DNA of 64,000 nt from positions 2,604,001-2,668,000 of the forward strand of contig NZ_CP096184.1 in assembly GCF_020447105.2 (NCBI RefSeq), written 5' to 3'. Under the pieces are notes generated by a model. It saw only the letters and a list, made by a program, of their open reading frames with translations, searched no databases and had not been told where the DNA came from. Source of the stretch: Demequina sp. TMPB413 (GTDB taxonomy: Bacteria; Actinomycetota; Actinomycetes; Actinomycetales; Demequinaceae). Each line of letters starts with the position of its first letter. Positions within the stretch are counted from its first letter, which is position 1. A program made the position numbers and the translations under genes. Positions 34,661-44,437 of the stretch are shown here, in pieces.

Positions 34661-35668
34661 CTAGCTGTTCTGGCTCATGACGTTGGTGACGCGGGCTTTG
34701 AGTCGTGAGGCTGGGGGCCGGTCCCCGATGGCAGTGTGGTCACGATGGTAGTTGTAGTGGATGTTCCAGCGCTCGATCGCGGCCGCGCGCTGTGCTTCGG
34801 ATAGCCAGATCCGGGCGTAGAGCAACTCGTTCGCGATGATCCGGTTGTAGCGTTCGACTTTGCCGTTGTGTCGGGGCGTGTAGGGACGGATGTATTGATG
34901 CCGGGACGCAGTCGCGGCGATGGTCCGGATGAAGTCTTTGGCCCGATAGTTGGCTCCGTTGTCGGTGACGACGGTCACGACCCGCTCGATGCCATGCGCT
35001 TTGAAGAATGCGCGGGCGCGGGCATAGAAGCCGATCGTGGTCGACGCTTTCTCGTCGGCCAGGTGTTCGGTGTAGGCCAGGCGGGAGTACCCATCGACGA
35101 TCGAGTGCAGGAACACGTAGCCGGCTTTGGCGCCTGCGACTTTGGCTCGCTCGGTGGCGCGATGCTGCTCGGATCCGCGGCCGTGGATACGATGACCACC
35201 ACCATCGGGGATGCGGCCGACTTTCTTCACGTCGAGGTGGACCATGTGACCGGGGAAACGTGCCGTGATGGTGCCCACGACCCGGTTGGTGGACCCGTCA
35301 GGGTCCAGATCCCGCAACCTTGAGATCCCCAACCGTTTCAGCCACCGCCCCACGGTCGCCAGCGCGATGTTGTGGCCGTGGGCGACCAGTTCGCGGCGGA
35401 TCGCCCGAGCTGTCCAGTGATGCTCGCGCCGCCACGTCTCGATCAGCTCCACAACCTCGGGCGCGGTGATCGTGGGGCGCGCATGCGGGGCCGAAGATCG
35501 ATCTGCGAGCCCGGCGAAACCATCGCTATCGAACCGGGATTTCCACTTCGACAAACACGCCCGCGATACCCCCGCCTCGGCGGCGACGTGAGCGATCGGA
35601 CGGTGCTGGCAACGCTGGATCAAACGCAGCCGGCCTTCGGCAGTGAGCGGGGCATTAGCGTGGTGCAT
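34661..35668 (-). CDS. IS481-family transposase
   Basis: 335 residues. An N-terminal helix-turn-helix (IAHVAAEAGVSRACLSKWKSRF) is followed by a second HTH and the DDE core: HLDVKKVGRI (first Asp), TVVTDNGANY (second Asp), PRHNGKVERYNRI (Glu). Length and motifs are those of IS481. The stop TAG (34661-34663) lies outside the terminal repeat, in the duplicated target GCTAGC. All catalytic residues are present. Confidence 0.95.
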   Translation of the reverse strand: MHHANAPLTAEGRLRLIQRCQHRPIAHVAAEAGVSRACLSKWKSRFDSDGFAGLADRSSAPHARPTITAPEVVELIETWRREHHWTARAIRRELVAHGHNIALATVGRWLKRLGISRLRDLDPDGSTNRVVGTITARFPGHMVHLDVKKVGRIPDGGGHRIHGRGSEQHRATERAKVAGAKAGYVFLHSIVDGYSRLAYTEHLADEKASTTIGFYARARAFFKAHGIERVVTVVTDNGANYRAKDFIRTIAATASRHQYIRPYTPRHNGKVERYNRIIANELLYARIWLSEAQRAAAIERWNIHYNYHRDHTAIGDRPPASRLKARVTNVMSQNS

Positions 35669-35776
35669 GAGGGATAGGTCCTTTTGGTCAGAACGGTCGT
35701 AGTGGTACTTCCATCCTGCCTGGGGGCCTATCCCTCGCTCACGGCCCCGCCGTCACCAACCTCATGAGACGCAACA
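34666..35776 (-). mobile_element. IS481-family insertion sequence, 1111 bp
   Basis: Ends match as imperfect inverted repeats: TGTTCTGGCTCATGACGTTG (left) against TGTTGCGTCTCATGAGGTTG (right, reverse strand), continuing for several more bases. Both sides are flanked by GCTAGC (34660-34665 and 35777-35782), a 6-bp target duplication. The intact duplication suggests a recent insertion. It sits in a minus-strand operon between the DUF2075 gene and the 106-residue gene. Confidence 0.9.
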
Positions 35777-35777
35777 G

Positions 35778-37649
35778 CTAGCCCACCTGCCTTCGAAGGT
35801 ACTCGAGTGTCTCCTCGTCCGTCGAGTACAGCACCGTCCCGATCATCCCCCGCGTGAGCAGGACCTTGTAGACGTGCCGCACGAGACGGTCGAAGTCGGC
35901 GTCGCTCACAGCGCTGCGGTTTCGGAAGTCGGGGTCCTTGTTGAACTGGCGCTGGCTTACCCACCGGCCCTCCCGAACCACAAGGTCCGGCCCGAAGATC
36001 ACGCCATTCCAGTCGTACTCGAAGCCCTGGGCCGTGTAGACGCACCCGACCTGACCGAAGCCCCCCTCCTCGGTGGCCCAAAGCGCAGACGTAGGGGCAT
36101 CGCCGATGCGACGGTCTGCCTTGGAGTTCCAGGGCCGTGACCAGTTTCCGATCTGCACGTCGGCGACCAGGCCGTCGTCGCCGGGGTTCGACCACTTCCA
36201 GCAGTAGCCAGCGGTCATCCGAGCCGAGTAGCCCTCATCCATCTTCTCGACCAGCCGGGCTTCGAGGTCTTCGACTGAGTCGGCCACCTCAACCGTGAAC
36301 GAGTCCTCGTTGGTCCAGGGTGGCGTGGTGCCTTCGCGGAGCCCGAGCATATGGAGGACCCAGTCGACGTACGCTGCGCTACCGCCCGCGCGATACTGCG
36401 CGCCAAGATCCACCTGTCGAACCTGGAAGCCACGGGAGGCCGCGTGGGCCTTGATCTCCGCGACGGTGCCCATCTCGCCAGGACGCACTACTTGGTACTC
36501 GTCTAGCAGGAACACCGGCACGCGCGCGACGTCGAGAAGTTCCTCCACCTGAGCGCGGGCGGTCTCTCGGAGAACCTTGGGCGTATAGCGGTTGACCGAC
36601 TTCTCGCGGATGCGGTGCGCCTCGTCGAGGACCACCACGTCCAACCCGTTCTTCTCGGCTTCCATGAAGCTGTTGAAGTACTTGAACAGTTGCTTCGTCT
36701 GCGGCGACCGGTGACCGGCGACCTTGCGCAGCGTCTCCGTGAAGGATCGAGAGCCCGTGGCGTGCAGCACTGTGCGGCCCTTGCGCGCCAACTCGCCTAG
36801 CAAGGAAAGGGCGATCACGCTCTTTCCTGAACCAGGTCCGCCCGTCACGACGATGACTTCTTTGGAGTCCGAAGAACGGGCAGTTTCGACGGCCCTCATC
36901 ACTAGCTCGAACGCGACTCTCTGCTCGTCGAGCAAGACAAACTGTTCACGGTCGCGAATCTCGTCCGCGGCGAGCTTGAGCAGTTGTTTTGACGGGGCGA
37001 CGGCAGACCCAATGAACGCGTCTGCGGCGGCGTTTCCACTTTCCGGAGAGAGGCGGCTTTGCAGAAACTCGACGAACTCTCCCCGACGCTCGCCCGTGTA
37101 CATGCGCCCGTCGTTGCTTGGGGGAACCGCCCAGAGGTCCGCGACCCCAGCGTCGACCGCGTTGTGCAGGAACGCCGCCCCGACGAGGGAGTCGGACTTG
37201 CCGTCGAGGACCTTCAGGAAGTCGCGGTAGTAGCGCGCATATCCGCCTACTTGGAGTGCCGGATGGAGCACAGGGTTGTAGGAGACACCGTCGACGTCGA
37301 CGAGCGTTTCCGAATCCTCGTGCCGATGAGCCTTGGTCCACTGCTTGAGCTCAACGACGACGTACGAGGGTTCCCCGGTGCGCGGATGAGTGCCCGCGAG
37401 AACCACGTCGGACCGCTTGCTGCTGAGCGGCAGGCCATGTTCGAGGATGACCTCGACGCCCATGAGGCCGGCATCAGTCAGGACATGAGCGAGCTGCGGA
37501 ATGCTGTTGTGCCACGATGCTGATTCCTTGGCTCCCGGCACGCCCAGTCCTCTGAATCTCATGAGGTCGGCAAGTTGGTGCTCGACCGTTGAGAAGTCGC
37601 CCGCCGCGTAGTTGGCGAGAGTGGCGGCGCTGTGCCGAACAACCTGCAT
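35778..37649 (-). CDS. DUF2075 nuclease-helicase
   Basis: 623 residues. N-terminal nuclease-like part: SDVVLAG...YVVVELKQW (~residues 80-110), a D...ExK pattern. Then a helicase: Walker A VTGGPGSGKSV (~270), DVVVLDEAHRI (Walker B), FLLDEYQVV, DLGAQYRAGG and a C-terminal motif VYTAQGFEYDWNGVIFG. This DUF2075 (Schlafen group-like helicase) layout occurs in defence islands. The TAG stop (35778-35780) lies inside the IS481 target duplication, so the insertion left the protein whole. Divergent from MazG. Confidence 0.9.
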   Translation of the reverse strand: MQVVRHSAATLANYAAGDFSTVEHQLADLMRFRGLGVPGAKESASWHNSIPQLAHVLTDAGLMGVEVILEHGLPLSSKRSDVVLAGTHPRTGEPSYVVVELKQWTKAHRHEDSETLVDVDGVSYNPVLHPALQVGGYARYYRDFLKVLDGKSDSLVGAAFLHNAVDAGVADLWAVPPSNDGRMYTGERRGEFVEFLQSRLSPESGNAAADAFIGSAVAPSKQLLKLAADEIRDREQFVLLDEQRVAFELVMRAVETARSSDSKEVIVVTGGPGSGKSVIALSLLGELARKGRTVLHATGSRSFTETLRKVAGHRSPQTKQLFKYFNSFMEAEKNGLDVVVLDEAHRIREKSVNRYTPKVLRETARAQVEELLDVARVPVFLLDEYQVVRPGEMGTVAEIKAHAASRGFQVRQVDLGAQYRAGGSAAYVDWVLHMLGLREGTTPPWTNEDSFTVEVADSVEDLEARLVEKMDEGYSARMTAGYCWKWSNPGDDGLVADVQIGNWSRPWNSKADRRIGDAPTSALWATEEGGFGQVGCVYTAQGFEYDWNGVIFGPDLVVREGRWVSQRQFNKDPDFRNRSAVSDADFDRLVRHVYKVLLTRGMIGTVLYSTDEETLEYLRRQVG

Positions 37650-37789
37650 GGACTTCCCCCTGGCAGCACGAAGTGATCGTGCGGAGGGGGCATATCCAGA
37701 AGAAGGAAGCCCGTCGGACCGCTATGCCAGCACTCTATCTGCGGCCGACGACTGGGCCGAACTTCGTCGTGTTGTGGGAGAGTCGGATC

Positions 37790-38146
37790 ATGGACAACTC
37801 CGACTCGATCGCGGCACTCACGGCAAACCTTAGGGAGTTTGCGCGCGAGCGCGACTGGGAGCAGTTCCACGACCCGAAATCCTTGGTGCTTGCGCTTGTA
37901 GGCGAGGTGGGGGAGCTCGCTGAGTTGCTTCAGTGGATTCCGGCGGACGGTGCCGTAGATCACTTTGCCGATCCGGCACGCAAGCGGCGTGCAGGCGAGG
38001 AGATGGCTGACGTGCTGACGTACTTGGTGCGGCTGGCAGATGTCCTCGACATCGATATTGCTGACGCGACGTGGGAGAAGTTGGAGGCATCGAGGGTGCG
38101 GTTTGCGCCGGAGGTCGTGAAGGGCCACGCACCCAGAAAGCCGTAA
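37790..38146 (+). CDS. MazG-like nucleotide pyrophosphohydrolase
   Basis: 118 residues from ATG 37790 (GGGAG upstream). LALVGEVGELAELLQW and EEMADVLTYLVRLADVL give the ExxE...ExxD metal motifs of all-alpha NTP pyrophosphatases. It is the single-domain type that hydrolyses (d)NTPs to monophosphates. It is the only plus-strand gene in the Hma-DUF2075-SIR2 island, sitting tail-to-tail with the helicase and divergent from DUF2075. It might deplete nucleotides as an effector or be a plain housekeeping enzyme. Confidence 0.9.
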   Translation: MDNSDSIAALTANLREFARERDWEQFHDPKSLVLALVGEVGELAELLQWIPADGAVDHFADPARKRRAGEEMADVLTYLVRLADVLDIDIADATWEKLEASRVRFAPEVVKGHAPRKP

Positions 38147-38181
38147 GGTGCTTTGCGCAGCGGTGGAACGCCGGACTGGTG

Positions 38182-41100
38182 TCAGAGTTTCTGGCGTGCT
38201 CCCCGCGGGTTAGCGTCCGCCCCTGGCGAAGGGAGCAGCGCCGCAAGTTCAGGCGTCCCAAAAGTGAGGAAGACAAGCGAGGCGTCGTCGCTCTCGTCCC
38301 AGGTCGCACGGTCGAACGTGACCGGGAGAGCCTCGACCGGAGACTGATTGAAGTACTCCTCGATGTCGCGTACGCCATCGAGTTCGTTGAATGAGAGCCT
38401 GGACACTGTCTCGGCCGGTGGCTTCAGGCGGTAGACGTTTGGACGCTCTTCGTCCAACTTGAACGCGGCGCGGGTGAGTCCATTCGTCGTGAGCAGGTGC
38501 TCCAAGTCCTCCGGTGATGTGGCGCCGACTAACTTGGGCGGCTCCTTGATGCGGCGCTCACCGGCGGGTTCGCCTAGGTCGCCGTTGCCCACCGGTTCGT
38601 TCTTGATGTCCTCAACCTGCTGGCGGATGTCGCCGACCTCGGACTCGATGTCGGTGGGTGTTGTGTGACCGAACAATGCGAGACGCTCGATGGCCTTCTC
38701 GATGTTCGCGAGTACGGGCGCGGCATCGCCAACGATGTCAGTGAAGTCTCCGTAGTCCTCCGCGATTCCCTTATAGACCTGCTCCTCAACCGTATCGGCG
38801 TAGAAGTAGTTGCTGATGCGGATGTCCTTGTAAGACGCGCCGATGCGATCAATGCGGCCGATGCGCTGCTCGACGCGCATGAGGTTCCATGGCATGTCGT
38901 AGTTGATGAGCCGTCCGGATGTTTGCAAGTTCAGACCTTCACTCATGGAGTCGGTGCCGATCAGCACTTCCAGCTCGCCACTGCGGAACTTGGTCTTGAT
39001 CTCCGACTTTGTGACCTCGGCCCAGGTCGCCGAGTCGGTGTCATAGACCTCACCGCCCCGGCCGGAGTAGCAACCGAGCCGTCGGTAACCTGCCGTGATA
39101 AGTCGTTCGCGGACGTAGTCCATCGTGTCGGAATACTGGGTGAAGATAACCACTGACGAGTACGTGTTCAGCGCCTCGGTCATGTCTGCAACGAGCTTGG
39201 TGGCTTTGCTGTCTTCGCCGGTGATGCTGTCGAGGTCTTGGAGGAACGACTTGAGTTCGGTTATCTCATCGCGGAGTCGGTCAGCCCTGGTGTCGAACGC
39301 CTCCGGCTCGAACAGCGACCCTTCGACATCGACATTGTCATCGTCGGTGAGCAGCTCAGCGAGGTGAGTGCCATTTTCCAAGACACTCAGCCGACGACGA
39401 AGCGACCGCTTGATCGCCTCGAACGATGAGGTCAAGCGACGGCGATAGACGGTCATGATGAACCCGAGCGCCTGATTTCCTGCCTCTGCCATGTACGCGT
39501 TGTAGTGGCGACGGATGTACTCCTCGATGCGCTCGTACAGTCGGCGCTCGTTCGGCTCCAGCGGGATGAACTCATCTTTGACGTGGCGGTACGGGATGAC
39601 CACGTCGTCGGGGATGATCCCTTCGGCTTGGTACTCGCGCATCGTCGTTCTGGTGTTGCGGAACACTCGATCCCGCATTGGCGTGTGTCGGCGGAGCCAC
39701 TTGTCCATCCACTCGGAAGTCTCGTTCGGGAACTTGGCCTTCAGGTCGGCACTCGGCGAGTTCCCGGCCAGAGCCGTGACCGCGTACGCACCCGTCCAGC
39801 CAAGGGCGTCGTCGATTTGCTGTTCGAGGTCAGTGTCCCGCTCGGCCTGTGGGTCGGAGAAGTAGTCCTCCAGCATCGCGCAAAGCAGGTCCCAGTGGCG
39901 ATGCATGGGGTCGATTGCCAGAAGTTTGAAGTATCGGATGAAGTCGTCGGCGCTGACGCCCCATCGACCCTTGAGTCCGAGTAGAGAGATCAGGTCCCAG
40001 GCTTCGTGCGGGTTCATCTGCATTGGTGTAGCCGTGGCCAGGTACAGTGCGCGCCACATCTCCCTGTCGCGCATCTCTTGGAGCAGTGCCAACAGCGAGT
40101 TCGGAGTATCGGTTGGCTTGGAGCCGCGTCGCCGGGCGTGGTGGGCTTCGTCGACCAGAACGACATCCCACGGACCCGCGTCGAGAACTTGACGCCGGCG
40201 GTCTCGGCGGCGGGCAAGGTGCGACGAAGCAAGCACGACGGGAAAAGCCGACCATGGATTCGCGTTCGGAGTAACGGGGATCGGCTGGTCGTGCCGATCC
40301 ACGAAGATGCCCTTGTCGAAGCGGGGAACATCGAGGTTCATCTTCTCGTGGAGTTCTTCTTGCCACTGCTTCATCACAGACGCGGGGACGAGTAGCAGGG
40401 CCTTCTTCGCCCTGCCTGATGTGAAGAGTTCACGGAGGACCATGCCGGCCTCGACGGTCTTGCCGAGCCCGACCTCGTCGGCCAAAAGGTAGCCGCGTGG
40501 GTAGGTGCTCACCACACGGTTGATGAGTTCAGCTTGGTGCGGGAGAGGTTGGGCCCATGCCGATCCGACACCGGTCCAGGACGATTCCCTTGGTGCGTCG
40601 CGCAATGCGACGAGTTCGTCCCATGCTGCCTCGACATCGAACTCATCGGTGTCGTCGGCCGCCGAATGCGGCACCTCCGAGGGAGGCAAGAAGACGCCCG
40701 GTGGTAGGGGTGGTGTGTCGGGCGCGTGCTCGATGAGGTGCATTCGCACTGCCGTCGGCAGGTCAATGACGGCCCATCCCGCATCGGCGTTGTCTGTCCA
40801 ATGCTTCTCGAAGTCGAGCACCTTGTGGACACCCAGGTAGTCCCAGATGGGGGTATTCCAGGATGGATAGGCGTCGAACGTCTCGTGGTTCTTGGCCCAG
40901 GCCGTCACCGAGGAGTTGTTCGAGCCGTTGAAGGCGACCCGGTTGCCGTAGCCATCCGCGAAGATGCCGTACTTGGTGTGAAAGTAACGACCCGACTGCT
41001 CATGCGTCAGTAGTTCGCCGCTCTCTCCTCGTGGGACACCGACGCGAATCTCAAGTCGGTCAGTGGCAACCATCCACGCGAGCACGCTCAGATATTCGTT

Positions 41101-41517
41101 CTGAACGATCCGTGCGCCCGCAAGTTCCGGGTCGGCGAGGAGCCTCTCCGCTACTACGTCGTCGAGGGGCTTGCCTTCGATGACGGCCTCCACGTCTCGT
41201 TGGGCGAGTTGCGCTCCGACGATCAGTCGCATCTTCCCGCCGTTCGCGAGGAAGTGGGCCGTACCCTGGGCTGCGTACTGAAGCTCGGCTGCCGACCAGT
41301 AGCCCACGGCTCTGTCGTAGGTGACTGCCCGTGCCAGCAACGGGAGGTAGAACGTCTCGAACGGACGATCATCCGGCGAGTAGGTTGCTCCAAGATCAAC
41401 CGTCTGGAACGAGTCGGGCGACGAGATCGGGTCGTAGGGAGACCGATCGGAGATCACCGGCGCAGCCGGTGCGGCTGGCGGTCCGGGCAGTAGAGCGTCG
41501 CTGTCGTCCGTGGTCAT
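38182..41517 (-). CDS. PLD-SNF2 helicase of an Hma-like defence system
   Basis: 1111 residues from ATG 41517, 1 nt after the methyltransferase stop. A phospholipase-D-type unit lies near residue 180 (HTKYGIFADGYGNRVAFNGSNN, H-x-K...N...GSxN). The SNF2 helicase has ADEVGLGKTVEAG (~354), VLVDEAHHARR (~458) and late motifs SEGLNLQTSG and QRIGRIDRIG (~880). A charged C-terminal region follows. By analogy with DISARM and Hma it would translocate on DNA, the PLD part being a possible nuclease. It is the last gene of the DUF499-DUF1156 operon. Confidence 0.9.
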   Translation of the reverse strand: MTTDDSDALLPGPPAAPAAPVISDRSPYDPISSPDSFQTVDLGATYSPDDRPFETFYLPLLARAVTYDRAVGYWSAAELQYAAQGTAHFLANGGKMRLIVGAQLAQRDVEAVIEGKPLDDVVAERLLADPELAGARIVQNEYLSVLAWMVATDRLEIRVGVPRGESGELLTHEQSGRYFHTKYGIFADGYGNRVAFNGSNNSSVTAWAKNHETFDAYPSWNTPIWDYLGVHKVLDFEKHWTDNADAGWAVIDLPTAVRMHLIEHAPDTPPLPPGVFLPPSEVPHSAADDTDEFDVEAAWDELVALRDAPRESSWTGVGSAWAQPLPHQAELINRVVSTYPRGYLLADEVGLGKTVEAGMVLRELFTSGRAKKALLLVPASVMKQWQEELHEKMNLDVPRFDKGIFVDRHDQPIPVTPNANPWSAFPVVLASSHLARRRDRRRQVLDAGPWDVVLVDEAHHARRRGSKPTDTPNSLLALLQEMRDREMWRALYLATATPMQMNPHEAWDLISLLGLKGRWGVSADDFIRYFKLLAIDPMHRHWDLLCAMLEDYFSDPQAERDTDLEQQIDDALGWTGAYAVTALAGNSPSADLKAKFPNETSEWMDKWLRRHTPMRDRVFRNTRTTMREYQAEGIIPDDVVIPYRHVKDEFIPLEPNERRLYERIEEYIRRHYNAYMAEAGNQALGFIMTVYRRRLTSSFEAIKRSLRRRLSVLENGTHLAELLTDDDNVDVEGSLFEPEAFDTRADRLRDEITELKSFLQDLDSITGEDSKATKLVADMTEALNTYSSVVIFTQYSDTMDYVRERLITAGYRRLGCYSGRGGEVYDTDSATWAEVTKSEIKTKFRSGELEVLIGTDSMSEGLNLQTSGRLINYDMPWNLMRVEQRIGRIDRIGASYKDIRISNYFYADTVEEQVYKGIAEDYGDFTDIVGDAAPVLANIEKAIERLALFGHTTPTDIESEVGDIRQQVEDIKNEPVGNGDLGEPAGERRIKEPPKLVGATSPEDLEHLLTTNGLTRAAFKLDEERPNVYRLKPPAETVSRLSFNELDGVRDIEEYFNQSPVEALPVTFDRATWDESDDASLVFLTFGTPELAALLPSPGADANPRGARQKL

Positions 41518-41518
41518 G

Positions 41519-44428
41519 TCACTCCACGTCGAACAGCGTGTTTTCGTTGGGGTCTCCCGGTGCGGCCATCTCTTCTGCCTCCGGTAGTACGACATCCTCG
41601 AAGTAGAGGGTGCAGAGTGTGTCGATGAGCCCAGCCTCCGGCACCACCCACGCGCCTTTGACTTTGGTGCGTGGGATCGCGTTCGCCAAACCTTGCAGGG
41701 TGGAAATGAACCCGGCGTTGCTGGTGTATCCATGACGGTCGAGGAACCGCTTTGCAGCCTGCTGGCCGTCCACATCGGCGATGTAGAGTGCCGTGTCAAC
41801 GGCGTCAATGACGTGCTCGAACGATGGTGCTTCTGGCGTCACTCCAGGCAGTTCAGAGTCGGCTCCCCGACGTAGACGTTCCTTGGGTGTCAAGAGTTTG
41901 ACCTTGCCAGATGCCTTCGAGACGATCTTCGCGCGTTCCAGTTCATCGACGTCCAGCCCTCCTACTGCGAGAGCCAGGAGACGTGCTGTGTCGAAGGGGA
42001 ACTCCCGAGCACCGAACGTATCCCATGCCAGGAGAACGAAGTCAGTGAGGCCGTCCACCTTTGCGGCCTGACCGACAAGGCGGGAGCGGCGAAGGTCCAC
42101 GATTTCCTCGCGCGCCAAAGCCAGGGCATCTTCGGGGCGGAGCAACTGGTCCCGCCCGTCAGCATCCGGAGTGGACGAGTAGACGGGCCAGTTCTGCGAT
42201 ATCACCGACAACGTAGGGCCGTAGGTTGAAAGCAGGAGGTCAACACCGTCGATGCCGTCGTGTTGAAAGCGGGTCGCGGCGTCTCGGGCCGCCTGACGAA
42301 TGTCGTGCTCGATGTCATCGAGATACACCTTGTGATCGTCTGCGTGATTGGCCCGCTTCCGACAGACCAGCATGATCGTCGAAGCAGCCGAGTTCATGTT
42401 CGCTTGGTGCATGGAGTGCTCGAACTCGGTGTTGACTGGCCACGACGTTTCGATCGTGAACCCGGCTTGCAGGAGTCCCATCCCAAGTGTGTCCCAAGCT
42501 TCCGCGCGCTTGTGAGTGAACATTACCGAGAGGACGCCGTCATCTGACAGTACGCGTCGCGACTCGGCGAAGATCGACGTCATCTTCGTTTCGTAGTCAA
42601 GGTCCGCGAGCTCGCTCTTGCGCTTGCCCATCGCCGCGAATCTGGCCGGGTTTGCGACGGCCTCGTTGTCCTTGTCGGTGAGGTCATCGTGGAAATAGTC
42701 CGGCACCAGTCGCCCGAGCGTCCGCTTCTCCCAGACGTAGAAGTAGTCGGCCAGCTCCGCGTACATGACGTTGTCGTAGTACGGCGGGTCCATGCAGACG
42801 TGAGTGATGGAACCGTCGTCGAGTAAGAGGCTCGCGGCACTGCCTTGAGTGACGGTGACCTCGCGATGAAGTCGTGCGCTCGTTCCCAGGTCCGCCGCTC
42901 CCGTCTCGTCCAATAGGCGCGCGATGCCGCCGTACGCATCGTCGAGCTGATCAAGGCACCACGAGTACAGCGCAGTGGCCCCTTCAAACTCTGCGAAGGT
43001 CCACTTGAAGGAAAAGTCGTGACGATCGAAAACGCTTCTCATCCCCTGGCGCGCGACGTTCCACGAAGAGAGCCGCGAGTTCCAGTTGAGGGCCTTGCCC
43101 TGCATCAGCGCAAGTTCGAAAAGAACGTCATCCGCCCCATCGCCTATCGCGTCGCGCAACTCGGGGATAAGCGCCGCGAACTCTTCGCCGAAAGTTCCGT
43201 GGACGAGCGCTTGTCTCGGAGTGTAAAAATCGATCCAGCGGTCGAGTCCGTAGTGCTTCGGACGGAGATCGTTGCCATCGGGAAACTCCTCTGTCGGCAG
43301 AATTCCGGATGAGAGCCACCCATCTTTGACATCGTCGAAGTGCTGAGCCGCTGCCCGCAACGCGTCAGTATCGGCGTTACTGGGGGCGCGGAAGGTTCGT
43401 TCCCCCGACGGCTTACGGATTGCCACTGCGTAGAGAAGTTGCTTCATCTGGCCGCCCTGTGCAGCCGTCTTGATGTAATCACCATCAATAACCAGATTGT
43501 CGTAAGGCGAAATCGCCTTTCCGCGCGATATGGTCCCTGTGCCCGCATCGACCCTATCTACATCCCGACCGAGGGCGACCTCGAAGCGCGGTTCCGCCAG
43601 CTCGGTCCCGTCGACAGATGTGACCAGCCGCACGGCTGCTTCCTTGCCTGCTGCCTTCCTCAGCCACTTGTCGGTGAGCAAGGGAACGAGACGACCGGTG
43701 CGAGGACAAGGGACCGCATTCGCCCAGATGTAGGCAGTGACGCTTTCCCCTTCGTTGAGGGGGAAGAACTCCTTGAGCCGCTTCTCGACTCGTTTTACGA
43801 GAATACTTCCCCATTTCTTGATCTCGGGAAGCAGGTCGAGACCACGGGTTGCGGGTATCTCGACGCCGGCTTTCAGCACGCTGGCAGCGACTCCGTTGAT
43901 GTCATTCGCAACGACGGGCAATCCCAGGCGGCTTGCCGCCCACGGAATCGACCCGCCGCCGGCAGTGGGGTCGGCTATGGTCGGAAGTTCACCCCAGGTG
44001 TGACGGAGAACAGCGTGAAGCAAATCGATGTCTAGGCGCGAGACTGGGTTTCGGAACGCTTGGCGGTAGCCGTACCCGTTGCCTTGTAGCTTCACGCCTG
44101 CAGCGTTGGCGGCGTCGATCATGCGCCGTCCCCGGACGGGGTCGCCGAGAATGCCCACGAGGCGGAGTAGCCAAGCCCGGTAGGCGGACTCTGTGCGCAC
44201 CTCTGATGAGTCTGGGAACGCCGATGCTAGATCTTCGGTCCATGTCGGCATGACACCGGCGAGCGCGACGGCGGCGGACGCCACAAGTGGTCGGCGAGCC
44301 CACCAGATGTGGAGAAAAGAAAGCGGCGGCAGGGCCGAGGCGGCTCCACGCTCTCGCCGCGACTCGATGCCGAGCTCTGCGACGGGTAGCCAGTCCTCGA
44401 TAAGGACTCGTGGTCTTGAAGTGGTCAC
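41519..44428 (-). CDS. DUF1156 adenine DNA methyltransferase
   Basis: 969 residues. The DUF1156 N-terminus reads VLIEDWLPVAELG...IWWARRPLVAS. SAM-binding motif I is DPTAGGGSIP (~152) and catalytic motif IV is DPPYYDNVMYAE (~550), the amino-methyltransferase (N6-adenine or N4-cytosine) type. Large DUF1156 proteins with DUF499 ATPases and SNF2-like helicases form defence loci that likely mark self DNA. It starts 9 nt after the DUF7680-like gene. No specificity subunit is recognised. Confidence 0.9.
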   Translation of the reverse strand: MTTSRPRVLIEDWLPVAELGIESRRERGAASALPPLSFLHIWWARRPLVASAAVALAGVMPTWTEDLASAFPDSSEVRTESAYRAWLLRLVGILGDPVRGRRMIDAANAAGVKLQGNGYGYRQAFRNPVSRLDIDLLHAVLRHTWGELPTIADPTAGGGSIPWAASRLGLPVVANDINGVAASVLKAGVEIPATRGLDLLPEIKKWGSILVKRVEKRLKEFFPLNEGESVTAYIWANAVPCPRTGRLVPLLTDKWLRKAAGKEAAVRLVTSVDGTELAEPRFEVALGRDVDRVDAGTGTISRGKAISPYDNLVIDGDYIKTAAQGGQMKQLLYAVAIRKPSGERTFRAPSNADTDALRAAAQHFDDVKDGWLSSGILPTEEFPDGNDLRPKHYGLDRWIDFYTPRQALVHGTFGEEFAALIPELRDAIGDGADDVLFELALMQGKALNWNSRLSSWNVARQGMRSVFDRHDFSFKWTFAEFEGATALYSWCLDQLDDAYGGIARLLDETGAADLGTSARLHREVTVTQGSAASLLLDDGSITHVCMDPPYYDNVMYAELADYFYVWEKRTLGRLVPDYFHDDLTDKDNEAVANPARFAAMGKRKSELADLDYETKMTSIFAESRRVLSDDGVLSVMFTHKRAEAWDTLGMGLLQAGFTIETSWPVNTEFEHSMHQANMNSAASTIMLVCRKRANHADDHKVYLDDIEHDIRQAARDAATRFQHDGIDGVDLLLSTYGPTLSVISQNWPVYSSTPDADGRDQLLRPEDALALAREEIVDLRRSRLVGQAAKVDGLTDFVLLAWDTFGAREFPFDTARLLALAVGGLDVDELERAKIVSKASGKVKLLTPKERLRRGADSELPGVTPEAPSFEHVIDAVDTALYIADVDGQQAAKRFLDRHGYTSNAGFISTLQGLANAIPRTKVKGAWVVPEAGLIDTLCTLYFEDVVLPEAEEMAAPGDPNENTLFDVE

Positions 44429-44437
44429 ATCGTGTCC

